Shown here: in pieces, positions 11,595 through 22,066 of the stretch
Layout of the letters: each line of letters opens with the position of its first letter
Position numbering within the stretch: the stretch's first letter is position 1
Assembly: GCF_012220205.1 (NCBI RefSeq)
Contig: NZ_CP047225.1
Location: 558,001-622,000, forward strand
Length of the DNA stretch: 64,000 nt
Reading direction: 5' to 3'
Origin: Mycoplasmopsis gallinacea
GTDB taxonomy: Bacteria > Bacillota_I > Bacilli_A > Mycoplasmatales > Metamycoplasmataceae
Notes under the pieces: generated by a model
Seen by the model: the letters and a program-made list of their open reading frames with translations, nothing else
What the model was told of the DNA's origin: nothing
The model's database searches: none
Position numbers and translations under genes: made by a program

Positions 11595-12022
11595 TCTTCA
11601 AATTCCTCCATAAACTTTTTAATTAAGGCTAGTCCACTGGTTCTATGCCGATAGACAGTAGAACGGTTCAATTTCAACAGGTCTGCAATTTCTGAATCGC
11701 TCATGTCCATAAAGTAAAACAGCAGTAGAATTTCACGTTTCTTGTCTGGCAACTCACGTAATGCTTCACTCAACAAATCATTTTCAACGCCTATTGATAA
11801 CCCATTGAGTGTAAAAATCTGAAAGTCAGTTGAATAGTTATCTGTTGTCGCAAACTGGCTAACAAGATAATCGCCAACATCCGAAAAGGACACCTCACGC
11901 TTTGCAATCCTTGAAAGATAAAGCATATAATTCTTTCGCTCGTCTTCCATAGCACGTTTACAGATATAGTCAAACTGATTTTCTATTGTGGTCTGAAAAG
12001 AAGATGGTTTCATGTTTCTCAC
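11591..12022 (-). CDS. Tn916 Orf7, sigma-factor-like regulator
   Basis: A 143-codon frame resembling extracytoplasmic sigma factors: a C-terminal region-4-like helix-turn-helix (SDSEIADLLKLNRSTVYRHR) follows LPDKKREILLLFYFMD. The accepted start may be a few codons downstream. In Tn916 it activates the xis-int promoter together with Orf8. The stop is UGA; in this host it should be read as Trp and translation would continue 13 residues, out of frame over the start of orf8, to TAA. Confidence 0.88.
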   Translation of the reverse strand: MRNMKPSSFQTTIENQFDYICKRAMEDERKNYMLYLSRIAKREVSFSDVGDYLVSQFATTDNYSTDFQIFTLNGLSIGVENDLLSEALRELPDKKREILLLFYFMDMSDSEIADLLKLNRSTVYRHRTSGLALIKKFMEEFEE

Positions 12023-12516
12023 CCCCTTTCTGTCTAGGAAAGGAAGTGAGCCTTGCTCGTTTATCTCCTTTCACTCTTAGTCCCAATGTGAAAGGGGGAT
12101 TTGTTGCATTACTGATAAATAAACTTTGTAAAAAAGTTCTGAATAGCCAAAAAAGCATATAAACAGATTTATTTCTCTGTTTACATGCTTCTGTTATTCT
12201 ATCTATATGATTTATAAAACCACATTGGTGGACGTACTTATCTATTGCAGATAGACGACTTTTTTTGACAAGAACCCAATGTAAGGAAATTTATTGTATA
12301 TGATGTACTTCATGGCGACGTTGACCTCCAACAAACCGCCATTTGGAAGTAATATACAATATTTTAACAGCGTAAATAGCACTACCATATAACGGTTTTT
12401 TTATTGGCGTTTAGTAGTGCTTTTTATTAAATATAAACCTATAAACCATATAACACGTTTTTCTATACCTGTTTTTAATTCAGTAGGAACAATAAAATGT
12501 ATAGAGGTGGTCTACT
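12023..12516. promoter_or_regulatory. Tn916 regulatory interval between orf7 and orf9
   Basis: About 490 bases without a gene I can defend. A hairpin (AGCACTAC 12378-12385 with GTAGTGCT 12414-12421, then T-run) looks like a terminator reading rightward. The short frame at 11970-12158 is not supported. The interval should hold the promoters of the divergent orf7 and orf9 transcripts. Confidence 0.5.
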
Positions 12517-12870
12517 ATGCGTAAAAAAGAAGATAAATATGATTTTAGAGCCTTTGGTTTAGCCATTAAAGAAGCTCGATTGAAACGAGGTTTAACTCGT
12601 GAACAAGTGGGAGCATTGATTGAAATTGACCCACGGTACTTAACTAATATTGAAAATAAAGGGCAACACCCCAGCATACAAGTTCTTTATGACCTTGTAT
12701 CGTTACTTCATGTTTCCGTTGATGAATTTTTCTTACCTGCTAATAACTTGGTAAAAAGCACCCGACGATTACAGATAGAGAAATACATGGATAGCTTTAC
12801 AGACAAAGAACTATCCTTAATGGAATCTTTAGCCAGCGGTATCAACGAAGCAAGAAACATCGAAGACTAA
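12517..12870 (+). CDS. Tn916 Orf9, Xre-family repressor
   Basis: A 117-residue protein with an N-terminal Cro/CI-type helix-turn-helix ([20 protein letters not shown], then [12 protein letters not shown]). A start-proximal AGAGGTGG supports ATG 12517. In Tn916 it is transcribed opposite to orf7/orf8 and is considered a repressor of them. Ends TAA. Intact. Confidence 0.92.
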   Translation: MRKKEDKYDFRAFGLAIKEARLKRGLTREQVGALIEIDPRYLTNIENKGQHPSIQVLYDLVSLLHVSVDEFFLPANNLVKSTRRLQIEKYMDSFTDKELSLMESLASGINEARNIED

Positions 12871-12901
12871 TTAAAAGAATCCATACATAACGGAAAGAGC
12901 C

Positions 12902-12935
12902 GATAAAATGAGATTGTATTAATCTCATTTTATCG
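12902..12935. terminator. Bidirectional hairpin between orf9 and orf6
   Basis: GATAAAATGAGA and TCTCATTTTATC flank a short loop. The repeat lies between convergent orf9 and orf6 and overlaps the orf6 stop. Confidence 0.6.
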
Positions 12936-13124
12936 GCTCTGCGTCTTTGCGTCTGGCTCTGTAATCACAGTTACTTTGAACTGCTTTATTTCAATTAAAT
13001 TTTCTTGTCTGCATTTCGGACAATAGAGGGGGAATTTTTTTAATTCAGTATCTTCCCTTATCTTTAATCGTGTTTTATTTCCACATACAGGACACAATAT
13101 CCACTTGTAGTTTATAATAACTAT
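12930..13124 (-). CDS. Tn916 Orf6, cysteine-rich KTR protein
   Basis: A small basic protein of about 64 residues with two CxxC pairs (CPVCGNKTR and CPKCRQ), typical of a zinc ribbon. It lies directly downstream of tet(M). No ATG is present at the expected start; a GGAGGAG stands before ATA GTT ATT at 13124, so initiation must use a non-standard codon or a start further in. Ends TAA. Function unknown. Confidence 0.65.
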   Translation of the reverse strand: MVIINYKWILCPVCGNKTRLKIREDTELKKFPLYCPKCRQENLIEIKQFKVTVITEPDAKTQSR

Positions 13125-13215
13125 CTCCTCCTTTACACTTTAATTCAAATCTTTATTAAAAAATATTTCATCTTATTTAACAAGAAACCATATTTATATA
13201 ACAACATAAAATACA

Positions 13216-15150
13216 CTAAGTTATTTTATTGAACATATATCGTACTTTATCTATCCGACTATTTGGACGACGGGGCTGGCAAACAGGTTCACCGGTAGTA
13301 ACATGGTACCCTTTTAACTCTGTTAAACAAACACTACGTCCATTTGTAAAGAAAGCTAAATCACTACGATATTCTTGAATACACCGAGCAGGGATTTCTC
13401 CACTAAGAATGACCTCATTATTTTTCAATTGAGTGTCTACGATGTTCGCACAATATTTAGGAGCATCGTTGTATGCTCGTGAAAGATATTCCTGTGGCGC
13501 ATAAATTTTAAAACTAAGATATGGCTCTAACAATTCTGTTCCAGCTTTTTTTAAGACTTGTTCCAATACAATAGGAGCAAGCATCCGAAAATCTGCTGGG
13601 GTACTAACAGGGCTATAGTATAAGCCATACTTAAAACAGATTTTACAGTCCGTCACATTCCAACCATACAATCCTTGTTCACAGCCATAGCGTATCCCTT
13701 CCATAACTGCATTTTGAAATGATTGATTTAAGTATCCAAGAGAAACCGAGCTCTCATACTGCATTCCACTTCCCAACGGAAGCGGTGATACAGATAAACC
13801 AATGGAAGCCCAGAAAGGATTTGGCGGCACTTCGATGTGAATGGTATATTCTGCATTTTTTAACGGTCTCTCCATATAAATGACTGTAGGCTCTTTTAGT
13901 TCTATCTCCACATGATACTTTTCTTGCAACAGTGCACTAATCACTTCCATTTGTACTTTCCCTAAGAAAGAAAGTATAATTTCATGTGTCGTAGAATCCA
14001 CGTAATATCGTAGAAGCGGATCACTATCTGAGATTTCCAAAAGGGCATCAAGCAACATTTCTCTCTGTTCAGGTTTACTCGGTTCAACAGTTGTTTGTAG
14101 TAGAGGGTGCGGATTTTCAATCTTTTTTCTCTGTGGCAATAGTTTTGTATCTCCAAGAACACTATTTAACTTCAAAAACTCATTTTGCAAAATAACAATT
14201 TCTCCAGAATAAGCTCTATCAATCTTACATAATTCACCATTTATTGAAGTATACATTTCTGTAATTTTTATTTTTTCCTTTTCCGATATTCTAACCGAAT
14301 CTCGCAAATGCAGTACGCCACTATAAAGACGTATATATGCAAGACGCTGTCTTTTTTCCGAATACTCAATTTTGAAAACTTTTCCGCAAAGTTCAGACTG
14401 ACCTCGATGTGTTGATGAATAAAATTTATTCGTAATCACTTCTATAAGGTTATCAATCCCTATATTGTTTTTTGCACTTCCGTGATAAACAGGGAACAGA
14501 GAACAATTCTGAAATCTTATGCTTTCCTCTTGTTCGAGTTCCAATGCTTCTAATGATTTACCGGACATATATTTCTCTAAAAGGTCATCGTTTCCCTCTA
14601 TTACCGTATCCCATTGTTCAGATTCGGTAAAGTTCGTCACACACATATTAGGATACAGTTCTACCTTCTGTTTGATTACAATTTCGGCAGAAAGTTTCTC
14701 TTTAATATCCTGATAAACCGTTGATAAATCAATTCCATTTTGGTCAATCTTATTGATAAAAAAGATTGTGGGAATCCCCATTTTCCTAAGTGCATGAAAT
14801 AATATACGAGTTTGTGCTTGTACGCCATCTTTTGCAGAAATCAGTAGAATTGCCCCATCTAAAACTGATAATGAACGATATACTTCTGCTAAGAAATCCA
14901 TATGTCCTGGCGTGTCTATGATGTTCACCTTCATATTTTCCCACTGAAAAGAGGTTATTCCTGTCTGAATTGTAATTCCTCTCTGACGTTCTAAAAGCGT
15001 ATTATCCGTCCTCGTTGTACCTTTGTCCACGCTTCCTAATTCTGTAATCGCTCCACTGTTATATAATAAGCTTTCTGTTAAGGTAGTTTTTCCTGCATCA
15101 ACATGAGCTAAAATTCCAATATTAATAATTTTCATGTGATTTTCCTCCAT
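13216..15150 (-). CDS. tet(M): Tetracycline ribosomal protection protein TetM
   Basis: An EF-G-like GTPase that displaces tetracycline from the ribosome. The conventional protein starts at MKIINIG (ATG 15135) and has 639 residues; the open frame extends to an in-frame ATG at 15150. The G-domain shows [24 protein letters not shown] and NKID. Domain IV and the C-terminal helix are complete and the stop is TAG. In this host the frame is also open upstream through the leader peptide, because the separating codon at 15151-15153 is UGA. The gene looks intact, so the strain should be tetracycline resistant if it is expressed. Confidence 0.97.
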   Translation of the reverse strand: MEENHMKIINIGILAHVDAGKTTLTESLLYNSGAITELGSVDKGTTRTDNTLLERQRGITIQTGITSFQWENMKVNIIDTPGHMDFLAEVYRSLSVLDGAILLISAKDGVQAQTRILFHALRKMGIPTIFFINKIDQNGIDLSTVYQDIKEKLSAEIVIKQKVELYPNMCVTNFTESEQWDTVIEGNDDLLEKYMSGKSLEALELEQEESIRFQNCSLFPVYHGSAKNNIGIDNLIEVITNKFYSSTHRGQSELCGKVFKIEYSEKRQRLAYIRLYSGVLHLRDSVRISEKEKIKITEMYTSINGELCKIDRAYSGEIVILQNEFLKLNSVLGDTKLLPQRKKIENPHPLLQTTVEPSKPEQREMLLDALLEISDSDPLLRYYVDSTTHEIILSFLGKVQMEVISALLQEKYHVEIELKEPTVIYMERPLKNAEYTIHIEVPPNPFWASIGLSVSPLPLGSGMQYESSVSLGYLNQSFQNAVMEGIRYGCEQGLYGWNVTDCKICFKYGLYYSPVSTPADFRMLAPIVLEQVLKKAGTELLEPYLSFKIYAPQEYLSRAYNDAPKYCANIVDTQLKNNEVILSGEIPARCIQEYRSDLAFFTNGRSVCLTELKGYHVTTGEPVCQPRRPNSRIDKVRYMFNKIT

Positions 15151-15237
15151 TCAAAAACCCAAAAGGGCATAAAAATCCCAGTGATAAATACTCTTATCAC
15201 TGGGATTTTTATACATAACCATAGGCATACAAAGCAT
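15151..15237 (-). CDS. tet(M) leader peptide (orf12)
   Basis: The 28-codon leader of Tn916 (MLCMPMVMYKNP..., ending ALLGF) is complete and precedes tet(M). In standard-code hosts it ends at UGA 15153-15151, and ribosome behaviour on it controls attenuation. Here UGA is Trp, and the next codon is the in-frame ATG at 15150, so leader and TetM form one frame of 673 residues. The tet(M) ribosome binding site (GGAGG near 15145) lies inside this junction. Confidence 0.85.
   Translation of the reverse strand: MLCMPMVMYKNPSDKSIYHWDFYALLGF
15171..15210 (-). terminator. tet(M) attenuator hairpin
   Basis: A perfect 17-base inverted repeat (15171-15187 with 15194-15210) ending in a T-run lies within the leader coding sequence, upstream of tet(M). 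It matches the Tn916 transcriptional attenuator. Confidence 0.9.
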
Positions 15238-15273
15238 ACAGATATTCTCCGGATACTTTAGAATCACATGATA

Positions 15274-15375
15274 AAGGTATTCTTAAACTGGGTACAAAAA
15301 ACTAAGCCCTCCTAAAAAAGGACATCCAATTATTTGTTCACACTATCAAATTGACAGTTTATTTAAGAATACCTT
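15274..15375 (-). promoter_or_regulatory. Upstream structured region of the tet(M) leader
   Basis: A long inverted repeat (AAGGTATTCTTAAA at 15274-15287 with its complement at 15362-15375) encloses a further AT-rich hairpin. In Tn916 this part of the leader and the promoter just upstream (towards 15440) drive tet(M) and, by read-through, the regulatory genes. Confidence 0.65.
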
Positions 15376-15510
15376 GCCGCATATTTATTAACTCCTTTTA
15401 AATAGATACTTAAATAATAGCACATAAGAGCATATTTGTAAAGGAATCTCCAATTTTTTTCAAAGAGAGTACGTGATTACAAAATAGCTGTAATAATGTA
15501 CCAATATTTG

Positions 15511-16446
15511 TTATTCTATAATCTTCCAATTACTCCCGTTCTTTTCAAGTACCAAATCAAATTGAGATACCTGCGTTGCTTTGGTCTGCTGGTCGATATA
15601 CTCCACTGTCAGCGATACCGTGACTTGATTATCCTTACGATTGTGAATAGGATTTACCAGTTCTTGAAAGATGTACTCTTTTCCGATTGGTTTTAATATC
15701 CCGTCATTCACATAGTAGGAAAGTTCACTGGCTGTCGCTGTAGGATAGAGCTTGAAGAACGTCGTTAAAAACTCATTGATTTCATTGGTTGTAATGGAAT
15801 CAACCGTCCCCTCACTTTCAATGGCTTTTGGTTTATAACTTGATTTCTTAGGTATGTTGGTAATGGTCGGATTCTTAACCAGTACCATATTTCCAGAACC
15901 ATCTACATAGACACTCACTATATAAGCAGAGTGGACGGTCTTTGTATTTTCTCCCTCTGTAATGAGCTGGTCTACACTGTAGGTTACATTAAACTCATTG
16001 TCGCCAGTTGGCTCTACCGTCCATATCTGAAATCCTCTTACAGAAGACGATACAGGAATATCTTTGCGTACTGTATCAACATTGAGAGCTTGAAGTTCAT
16101 CTGTCAGATAGCCTTTTAGACTTTCCATTCGATTATCAATGGACTTATCGGATTGCTCCCATGAATAGTAGACTTTCGCAAAGTTCTCTACAAAATTTTC
16201 TACATGATGAGTATCAACGTATTCCTTTTCTATGATAGTTGTTTCGTGAATAGTATGAGTATCTATAGCTGTAAAGTGCTTGAATATCGCAAAGCTGAAA
16301 CTAAGCCCTAAAAGTACCCACAAGGCAATCACAACCTTTTTATGAGGATTGACCTTATAGTAGACACGAGGTTTCTTTTCCTTTGGTATCTGTTTTTCTT
16401 TATTCTGATTTTTTCTAAATTTCATCATTAAATCTTCCTTTCTCAT
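15511..16446 (-). CDS. Tn916 Orf13, TcpC-like conjugation protein
   Basis: 311 residues: a basic cytoplasmic start, one membrane helix (VVIALWVLLGLSFSFAIF) and two NTF2-like domains outside the membrane, as in TcpC/VirB8-like channel proteins. Its ATG overlaps the orf14 stop. Ends TAA. Intact. Confidence 0.92.
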   Translation of the reverse strand: MRKEDLMMKFRKNQNKEKQIPKEKKPRVYYKVNPHKKVVIALWVLLGLSFSFAIFKHFTAIDTHTIHETTIIEKEYVDTHHVENFVENFAKVYYSWEQSDKSIDNRMESLKGYLTDELQALNVDTVRKDIPVSSSVRGFQIWTVEPTGDNEFNVTYSVDQLITEGENTKTVHSAYIVSVYVDGSGNMVLVKNPTITNIPKKSSYKPKAIESEGTVDSITTNEINEFLTTFFKLYPTATASELSYYVNDGILKPIGKEYIFQELVNPIHNRKDNQVTVSLTVEYIDQQTKATQVSQFDLVLEKNGSNWKIIE

Positions 16447-17444
16447 TGTTTGATTCGTCCTGCTCCCACTAAATGCTGTTGCCAGTAGGGGCTTGTTAAG
16501 TCGGCATAACCGATTGGGTCGCCTGCATGAAACATACGGTTATTGCCAAGGTATATCCCAACATGAGTAATATAAGAGCCAGCGTTATAGGTAGAATGAA
16601 AGAAAACCAAATCGCCAGCTTGTGCTTCCGATAGTGGGATATGCTGGGTCACATCATATTGCTGTTGTGCGGTTCGTGGTAAGTTAATTCCAGCTTTTCC
16701 ATACGTCCATTGTGTCAGTCCGCTACAATCAAAAGAAGTAGTCGGGGAAGCTCCACCGTAAACGTATCGCCAGCCCTCATATTTCAGTGCTTCGTCCATG
16801 ATGGCTTGTACCGTATCATCATCAAACTCTGTTGTGACAAGATACTGCGTTACCAGTTGCACATAAAACATATTGCCATAGTTGTATCGCCAGCCCCCAT
16901 TGATAGGTATGGCTATGGGATTGGGGTAAGACACTTTTTCGCCACCTGAATACTCTTTTGAGAAACTTTGAGCCAGTTCAAAGGTATATTTATTTCCACG
17001 ATTAGCCACATACCCTAAGAAACCACCACCATAATTGTAGGACTGGATAACCGATTCTAAATCTACACTGAGCCTTTCGCTACTGGCTAATAATTCACTG
17101 AAATACTTCACACCTTGCTTAATGGATTCTTCTGTACTCAATGAATTAGGTGGAAGACCGAGGGATTCCGAGGACTGCATAACATCTTCCGCAGTACCGC
17201 CCGATTCCACCTGTATAATCGCAAGAAGTATGTTGACATATTCTTCAACGCCATATTCTTTGGCATATTTTTCTACCATAGGCTTATGAGCCAGCACTTC
17301 TGCGGAAACATTCACACCTCCATAATGAATATTGGAAATTCCGCTGTCCTGTTCATCTGAAAATAAAATGGCAACAAACAGAAGCAGTGAGAAGACCATC
17401 AAGAATAATCCAGAACCACCAATCACTAAAGTTTTCAACTTCAT
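16443..17444 (-). CDS. Tn916 Orf14, cell-wall hydrolase (lysozyme + NlpC/P60)
   Basis: 333 residues: an N-terminal membrane helix, a goose-type lysozyme-like domain (LLAIIQVESGG, SYNYGGGFLGY) and a C-terminal NlpC/P60 peptidase (catalytic Cys in FDCSGLTQW, His in ITHVGIYLG). It opens peptidoglycan for DNA transfer, a task that is meaningless in a wall-less mycoplasma acting as donor. The stop is UGA; read as Trp it adds WERKI before TAA and deepens the overlap with orf13. Confidence 0.94.
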   Translation of the reverse strand: MKLKTLVIGGSGLFLMVFSLLLFVAILFSDEQDSGISNIHYGGVNVSAEVLAHKPMVEKYAKEYGVEEYVNILLAIIQVESGGTAEDVMQSSESLGLPPNSLSTEESIKQGVKYFSELLASSERLSVDLESVIQSYNYGGGFLGYVANRGNKYTFELAQSFSKEYSGGEKVSYPNPIAIPINGGWRYNYGNMFYVQLVTQYLVTTEFDDDTVQAIMDEALKYEGWRYVYGGASPTTSFDCSGLTQWTYGKAGINLPRTAQQQYDVTQHIPLSEAQAGDLVFFHSTYNAGSYITHVGIYLGNNRMFHAGDPIGYADLTSPYWQQHLVGAGRIKQ

Positions 17445-19618
17445 GGTTTCTTACCGACTTTCTTAATGGTGGCGGTTTTGATTGGTGGTCTACTTCTTGT
17501 ATTTTGTAGTGGTACTCTTTGAACAGTAGACGGACGTTCTTTTGTGATTGGACGTTGTGAAGTTCTATCTGCTGTAGTGGTTGAAGTTGCTGGCTTTTGA
17601 ACGGTTTTTTCTTGAACGGTATTGCCTTGGCGTTCCACTTTTGGACTTGAAAAATCGGACTTAACTGCTGGACGCTCTTGTTTGGCTTGTTGAGATTCCT
17701 TATATGAAGTCTGAATATTAGACTGTTTTGAGGTCTGTTCATCATGATATTGTTCTTGTCTTGTAGTCGGTCTTTCATGAACAGAAGAAGCAGGCTGTTT
17801 TTTCTGTTTGACCTGTTCCATTTCAGAGCGACGCTTCGCAATGGTTTTTCGCCTTTGTTCCTGCTGTTCCTTGCGTCCACTGGCTCTGTCCGCTTTGGTT
17901 TGAGAAATACTACTGGTTAAATCACGGACATTCTCTTTTACTTTGGATTTTCCTTGATATACTGCATATCTTGCATTGGTCGGCAAATCTTTAACCTGTT
18001 CTTTCAAACCACTAGCAGTGTCTACCATTCTGTCTTTGGTATCAGCTACTGTACCGATGGTTTGACCGATACGTTTTCCGAGTGTTGATTTTTCCTTTCC
18101 GTCTGGTCGGGAGTGATCTGCTTGTGTCCTTGCAGAACTCCCCGAACCCGACTGTCCTTTTTTACCTGTAACAATGGCAGACCCAGCCCCTAGAGTAGTC
18201 ATGGAACGTCCAAGTTTCCGCTGTAGACGGTGCATGTGAGCGTGCATAAGCATACGAGGTTTTCTCATCACACGACTTCCCACACTTTGAGAATCGTTAC
18301 TCTGTAGAGAAAACATACTCATTAAATCGCCCAGCTTGAAGTAGATTCCTGCAAAGGTCACAATCTGTAGAAAAGCAATCAAAAAGAACGGATAACCAGC
18401 CGATAAGGTATAGAGCATGGTTGAAATACTAAATGCTGTCGTAATAATCAATGTGATTCCAGCTCGTGTCAAAATGGTATTAAAGAGCTTTGTTATGGCT
18501 CGTTTTGACATACCATCAAATGATGGAATCATGCTTAAAATAAAGCTCACAGGCAGAAACATAGCATAGATGATAAAAAGTACCTGCGAGAAAATCATGA
18601 TTCCTGTTAATAGGAATACAAATATGGAAATCCCAATATTGAAGACAAATAGGAAGAAGACTGTACCTAAACGGTTAATGGTCTTTGTAATGGTTAGATT
18701 GGTATTGCTTCTGTCTTCAATTTCTTCCGCAACAATTTTTTCTCTGTCTTCGCCATTGTTGGAATCTGGGCTGGTGGAGAGCAGGCTTTCCACACGGTCA
18801 ATACCGATACTTTCAATGTCTGAACTGTTGTATTGAAGCAGTAGCCACGGTTGCTGAACCTGTATGGAAAACAGGCTATCTCTGATTAAGTCCACGCTGT
18901 CCTTGCCTTGACTATCGGAATGGGGCATGACAATCTTCGTGCCAAGTGATAAACTGGCATTACTGATGTCTGATGAAAAGTCATTGATTTTTTTAATGTA
19001 GTCGGGAGCGTAGGCAATAAAGGAAGCCGATAGGATAAACACCAGCACAAAATTCATAATGGCATGAATTGCCTTTGTGGTTTCTCTCTTTATCAGTCCC
19101 GTATAGGCAACATAAACCCCAAGAACCAAAATCAAGAGTAAGAGGAATCCAACATAGAAACCCTCTGTTGAAAATCCGTTTGCACTCACACCAGCTAAGG
19201 TCTGCATATTCTTACCAATGGAATCTGCTGTAGCGGAAATGAAGTCTAAGGAATAGGCTTCCTGTACTAAGTAACCTGTCGCATTGGAAACATACAAACT
19301 GATTGTCCAAATAAAATTGGTAATGGCATATAGTCCATACATGACCTGTTTTCCAATCCCGTCCGACCAGTTCCACGGAAGCCAGCCCCAGCTATTATCC
19401 ACATAAAAATCCAGTTGATAGTTTTCAAGTGGGTATCGGCTGTATTCATTTGCCACATTGACCGTATCATCTACCAAGCCCGCAGCTTGAACCACCGTTC
19501 CCAGCATGGCTAAAAGAAAAATGGCAATCACAAGTGTGAAAGCCACTGTCATTGCCACTTTACCTAGACGTTTCAGCGTCCAGTTTGATTTTATTCTGTT
19601 TACTATTGATGGTTTCAC
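17441..19618 (-). CDS. Tn916 Orf15, polytopic conjugation channel protein
   Basis: 725 residues from a GTG start (19618-19616). It has several membrane helices in the first two thirds and a long basic, Gln- and Lys-rich cytoplasmic tail, the layout of TcpH/VirB6-like channel components. The stop is UGA overlapping the orf14 start; with UGA as Trp, five residues (WSWKL) are added. Otherwise intact. Confidence 0.92.
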   Translation of the reverse strand: MKPSIVNRIKSNWTLKRLGKVAMTVAFTLVIAIFLLAMLGTVVQAAGLVDDTVNVANEYSRYPLENYQLDFYVDNSWGWLPWNWSDGIGKQVMYGLYAITNFIWTISLYVSNATGYLVQEAYSLDFISATADSIGKNMQTLAGVSANGFSTEGFYVGFLLLLILVLGVYVAYTGLIKRETTKAIHAIMNFVLVFILSASFIAYAPDYIKKINDFSSDISNASLSLGTKIVMPHSDSQGKDSVDLIRDSLFSIQVQQPWLLLQYNSSDIESIGIDRVESLLSTSPDSNNGEDREKIVAEEIEDRSNTNLTITKTINRLGTVFFLFVFNIGISIFVFLLTGIMIFSQVLFIIYAMFLPVSFILSMIPSFDGMSKRAITKLFNTILTRAGITLIITTAFSISTMLYTLSAGYPFFLIAFLQIVTFAGIYFKLGDLMSMFSLQSNDSQSVGSRVMRKPRMLMHAHMHRLQRKLGRSMTTLGAGSAIVTGKKGQSGSGSSARTQADHSRPDGKEKSTLGKRIGQTIGTVADTKDRMVDTASGLKEQVKDLPTNARYAVYQGKSKVKENVRDLTSSISQTKADRASGRKEQQEQRRKTIAKRRSEMEQVKQKKQPASSVHERPTTRQEQYHDEQTSKQSNIQTSYKESQQAKQERPAVKSDFSSPKVERQGNTVQEKTVQKPATSTTTADRTSQRPITKERPSTVQRVPLQNTRSRPPIKTATIKKVGKKP

Positions 19619-19620
19619 AT

Positions 19621-22066
19621 TTACACCTCTTTTCGCACAGGTGGTCTGGTATCAAAGGCATGGAGCAGTTCTTCAAATACAGGGTGGAACTGTATCACAC
19701 CGACACGACCATATAAATCACTGATAAGGCATTGCCCGTTTTCCAAATCACGCAATCGCTTCTGATTGTTTTCGTCCTCTGGGTCTACACCAAAAAGCTA
19801 AGGTCTTTTTAATTTCGTTAAGGTCAGTGGAACGAAATGCAAATTTTAAGCCGAGGTTATTTTTCAGTTTTTCATCTAAGAGGTCGTCTGTATTTTGGGT
19901 CACGAAATATACCCCAGCGTTCATAGCACGACCAGCCCGAACCAGCTTCATAGATAGTGTTTTTCCTTGTGCTACCTGTAAAAAGCTCCATGCTTCGTCT
20001 AAATCTACAATCTTGAAAATGCTTCGGTCTGTATGGATAAAGTCTAAAGCAAAGGTACTAATGACAATCAGCATAGCAACGGATAAAAGCTCCATAGTGG
20101 TATATTCCTCAAAGGAAGTTTCCTTGTCGGGAAGTACCAAGTCCGCAACCTGTATAATGTTCAGTTGTTTTTCTAAGCTGATAGACTGCTCCACATAACC
20201 ATTACTGAATAATAAATGTGCAAAGTCATAGTCTGTAAAACTTTCGATATGGTCGGCTATACTGGTACTTAGTGGCGTATTCTCAACCCGTAATTCCTCA
20301 ATCACTTTCATCAACCCTCGTACTTCACTATTGGTTACTGCACGAATGGCTTTTCTAAGGATTGGGAAGCGTTCCCCATCACGAGAGGAAATCCCCGTAA
20401 GGAATGTCAGAATATCAATAGCCAGTGATTCAGAATCTTTGGGATTTTTCATAATCACATAAGGGTCAAGTAAGCCTTTGTTTTTCTCATCAGAAGTCAG
20501 AGTGACGATATTGATTTCATAGGAAATCTCTGGCAAGGTTTCTTTCCATCTGCCACGTTCTGCTTTTGGGTCTACAATCACTGCTTGTGCCCCATAAAGC
20601 ACCGCATAATAGACGATAAGGTTATTCGCAAAGGATTTACCACCACCCAGCGAACCAACAAAAGCCGACGCTAACGCATTGGTTACTGAACCCTTAACCC
20701 CTTGACTGGCAAGAGCAGGTTTCAGATAGACATTGCGTCCAGTATCTAAGCTGTAGCCAACATAAATCCCCTCATTTTCCCCCAGCATTTGAGTAGCACC
20801 AAAACCTAAACCAGCGAGGAAATCAGAGGTCACGTATTGAATATAATCATTCATATAACGCTTGCTGGCAGGTAAAAATTCTTCATGTAAGCCGAGCATA
20901 TCCCTAAATGGTCGTACCAGTTTTACGCTTAAATCGTCATAAAAATCTTTCACTTCATTACAACGACGTTTGAGTTCGTCAAGATCATTTGCTGATACCC
21001 TTACCACATAAGACAGCTTGTACATAGATTCCTTGCTTTGGTCTAAATTGGTTTCCAGCTCATTCACACTTTCCAGAGCTTCCGCCACATTGGAGCTGGT
21101 TTCATTATCACTTTGCCAAGCGTGGTTATCCAAGTCTTTCAGTTCTTTCTTTTTATTGCGGACAGTAGATAGGGCTTTACGATTCGCTACAATTTCCACA
21201 TTCATTGACGTATCAATCGGGAATGTAAATTGCTGTTGCTGGTAGTAGAAGATTTCAGAGGACGGGAAGTCCAGTTCTCCGACAATGCTGTTAATGGTAA
21301 AGTAAGCTACATAGACGGTTTCATCTTCCTGCTGGATTTTCAAATATCGCTGTTTTTCTTCCACCAAACAGCGAGTAGGCTTAATCAAGTCATAGTATTT
21401 AATCAGCGTTTCATTATCCAGCTTTTTCTTTGATAGATGGTACTCATACTCTTCATAGGCAGTGCCTGTCTGTCCGTAAAGGTGTTCAATCAGATAGCCG
21501 AAGTCGTCCTTATCTAACCTGCGGATTTTGAAACGACGAGAGATTTTATTTTCTAAGAGCTTTTCCATCTTCTGAAAACGCAGGATTTCATCATTACTCA
21601 TACTAACAAAATCGCCCATCAGCTTATGGTTCACATCATAGACAAAATCAGACAAAGCATTTTTTGCTTCAACGGTAAGACTTTTCATAGAAAACTCCTG
21701 ATCGTTGAGAAGCAACTTAAAGCCGATAAAGAAACGGTAGTTCACTTGATTTTCGCCAATCATGGATATTAAAGCGTCTGTCTGTTGGTCGATTTTGTCA
21801 TAGGCAACCGCTTTGAGCTTGCCAGTGACTTCATTTTTGGAACGCTCTTGTGCAGAACGTATGCTGGATTCTGTACTGATTTGTAAAGCATGAATTTTGC
21901 CATCACGATTTTGTACGATAAGCTGTCTGAAAGAATCATGCACTTGTATTTTCTGTTCTGGACTTAGAAATGAGTAATTGTAAGGAACAAGCTCATAGTA
22001 AGCATAACATTCCCCGTCTTTATTCCAGACGAGATTGTTTTCAATGTATTTAATTGGATATGCCAT
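19621..22066 (-). pseudogene. Tn916 Orf16, VirB4/TcpF-like ATPase, frameshifted near its end
   Basis: The conjugation motor ATPase of Tn916. The reading frame from ATG 22066 is open with a P-loop (VGSLGGGKSFANN) and Walker B region (FKIVDLDEAWSF). Near 19793 one T is missing from a T-run: KKTLAF is followed by an aberrant WCRPRG instead of the expected FGVDPED, and the frame stops at 19748. The original C-terminus is preserved in another frame to TAA at 19623-19621 (QKRLRDLENGQ through PVRKEV). So about 60 of some 815 residues are lost or replaced. A homopolymer sequencing error must be excluded. Confidence 0.85.

Noticed and set aside
11970-12158. 62-codon minus frame upstream of orf7
   Set aside because: No homology I recognise, overlaps the orf7 start region and lacks a convincing ribosome site.
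17353-17880. 175-codon frame within orf15
   Set aside because: Out-of-frame shadow of the low-complexity Gln/Lys tail of Orf15.
19827-20198. 123-codon plus-strand frame within orf16
   Set aside because: Antisense to a conserved ATPase domain; no independent support.
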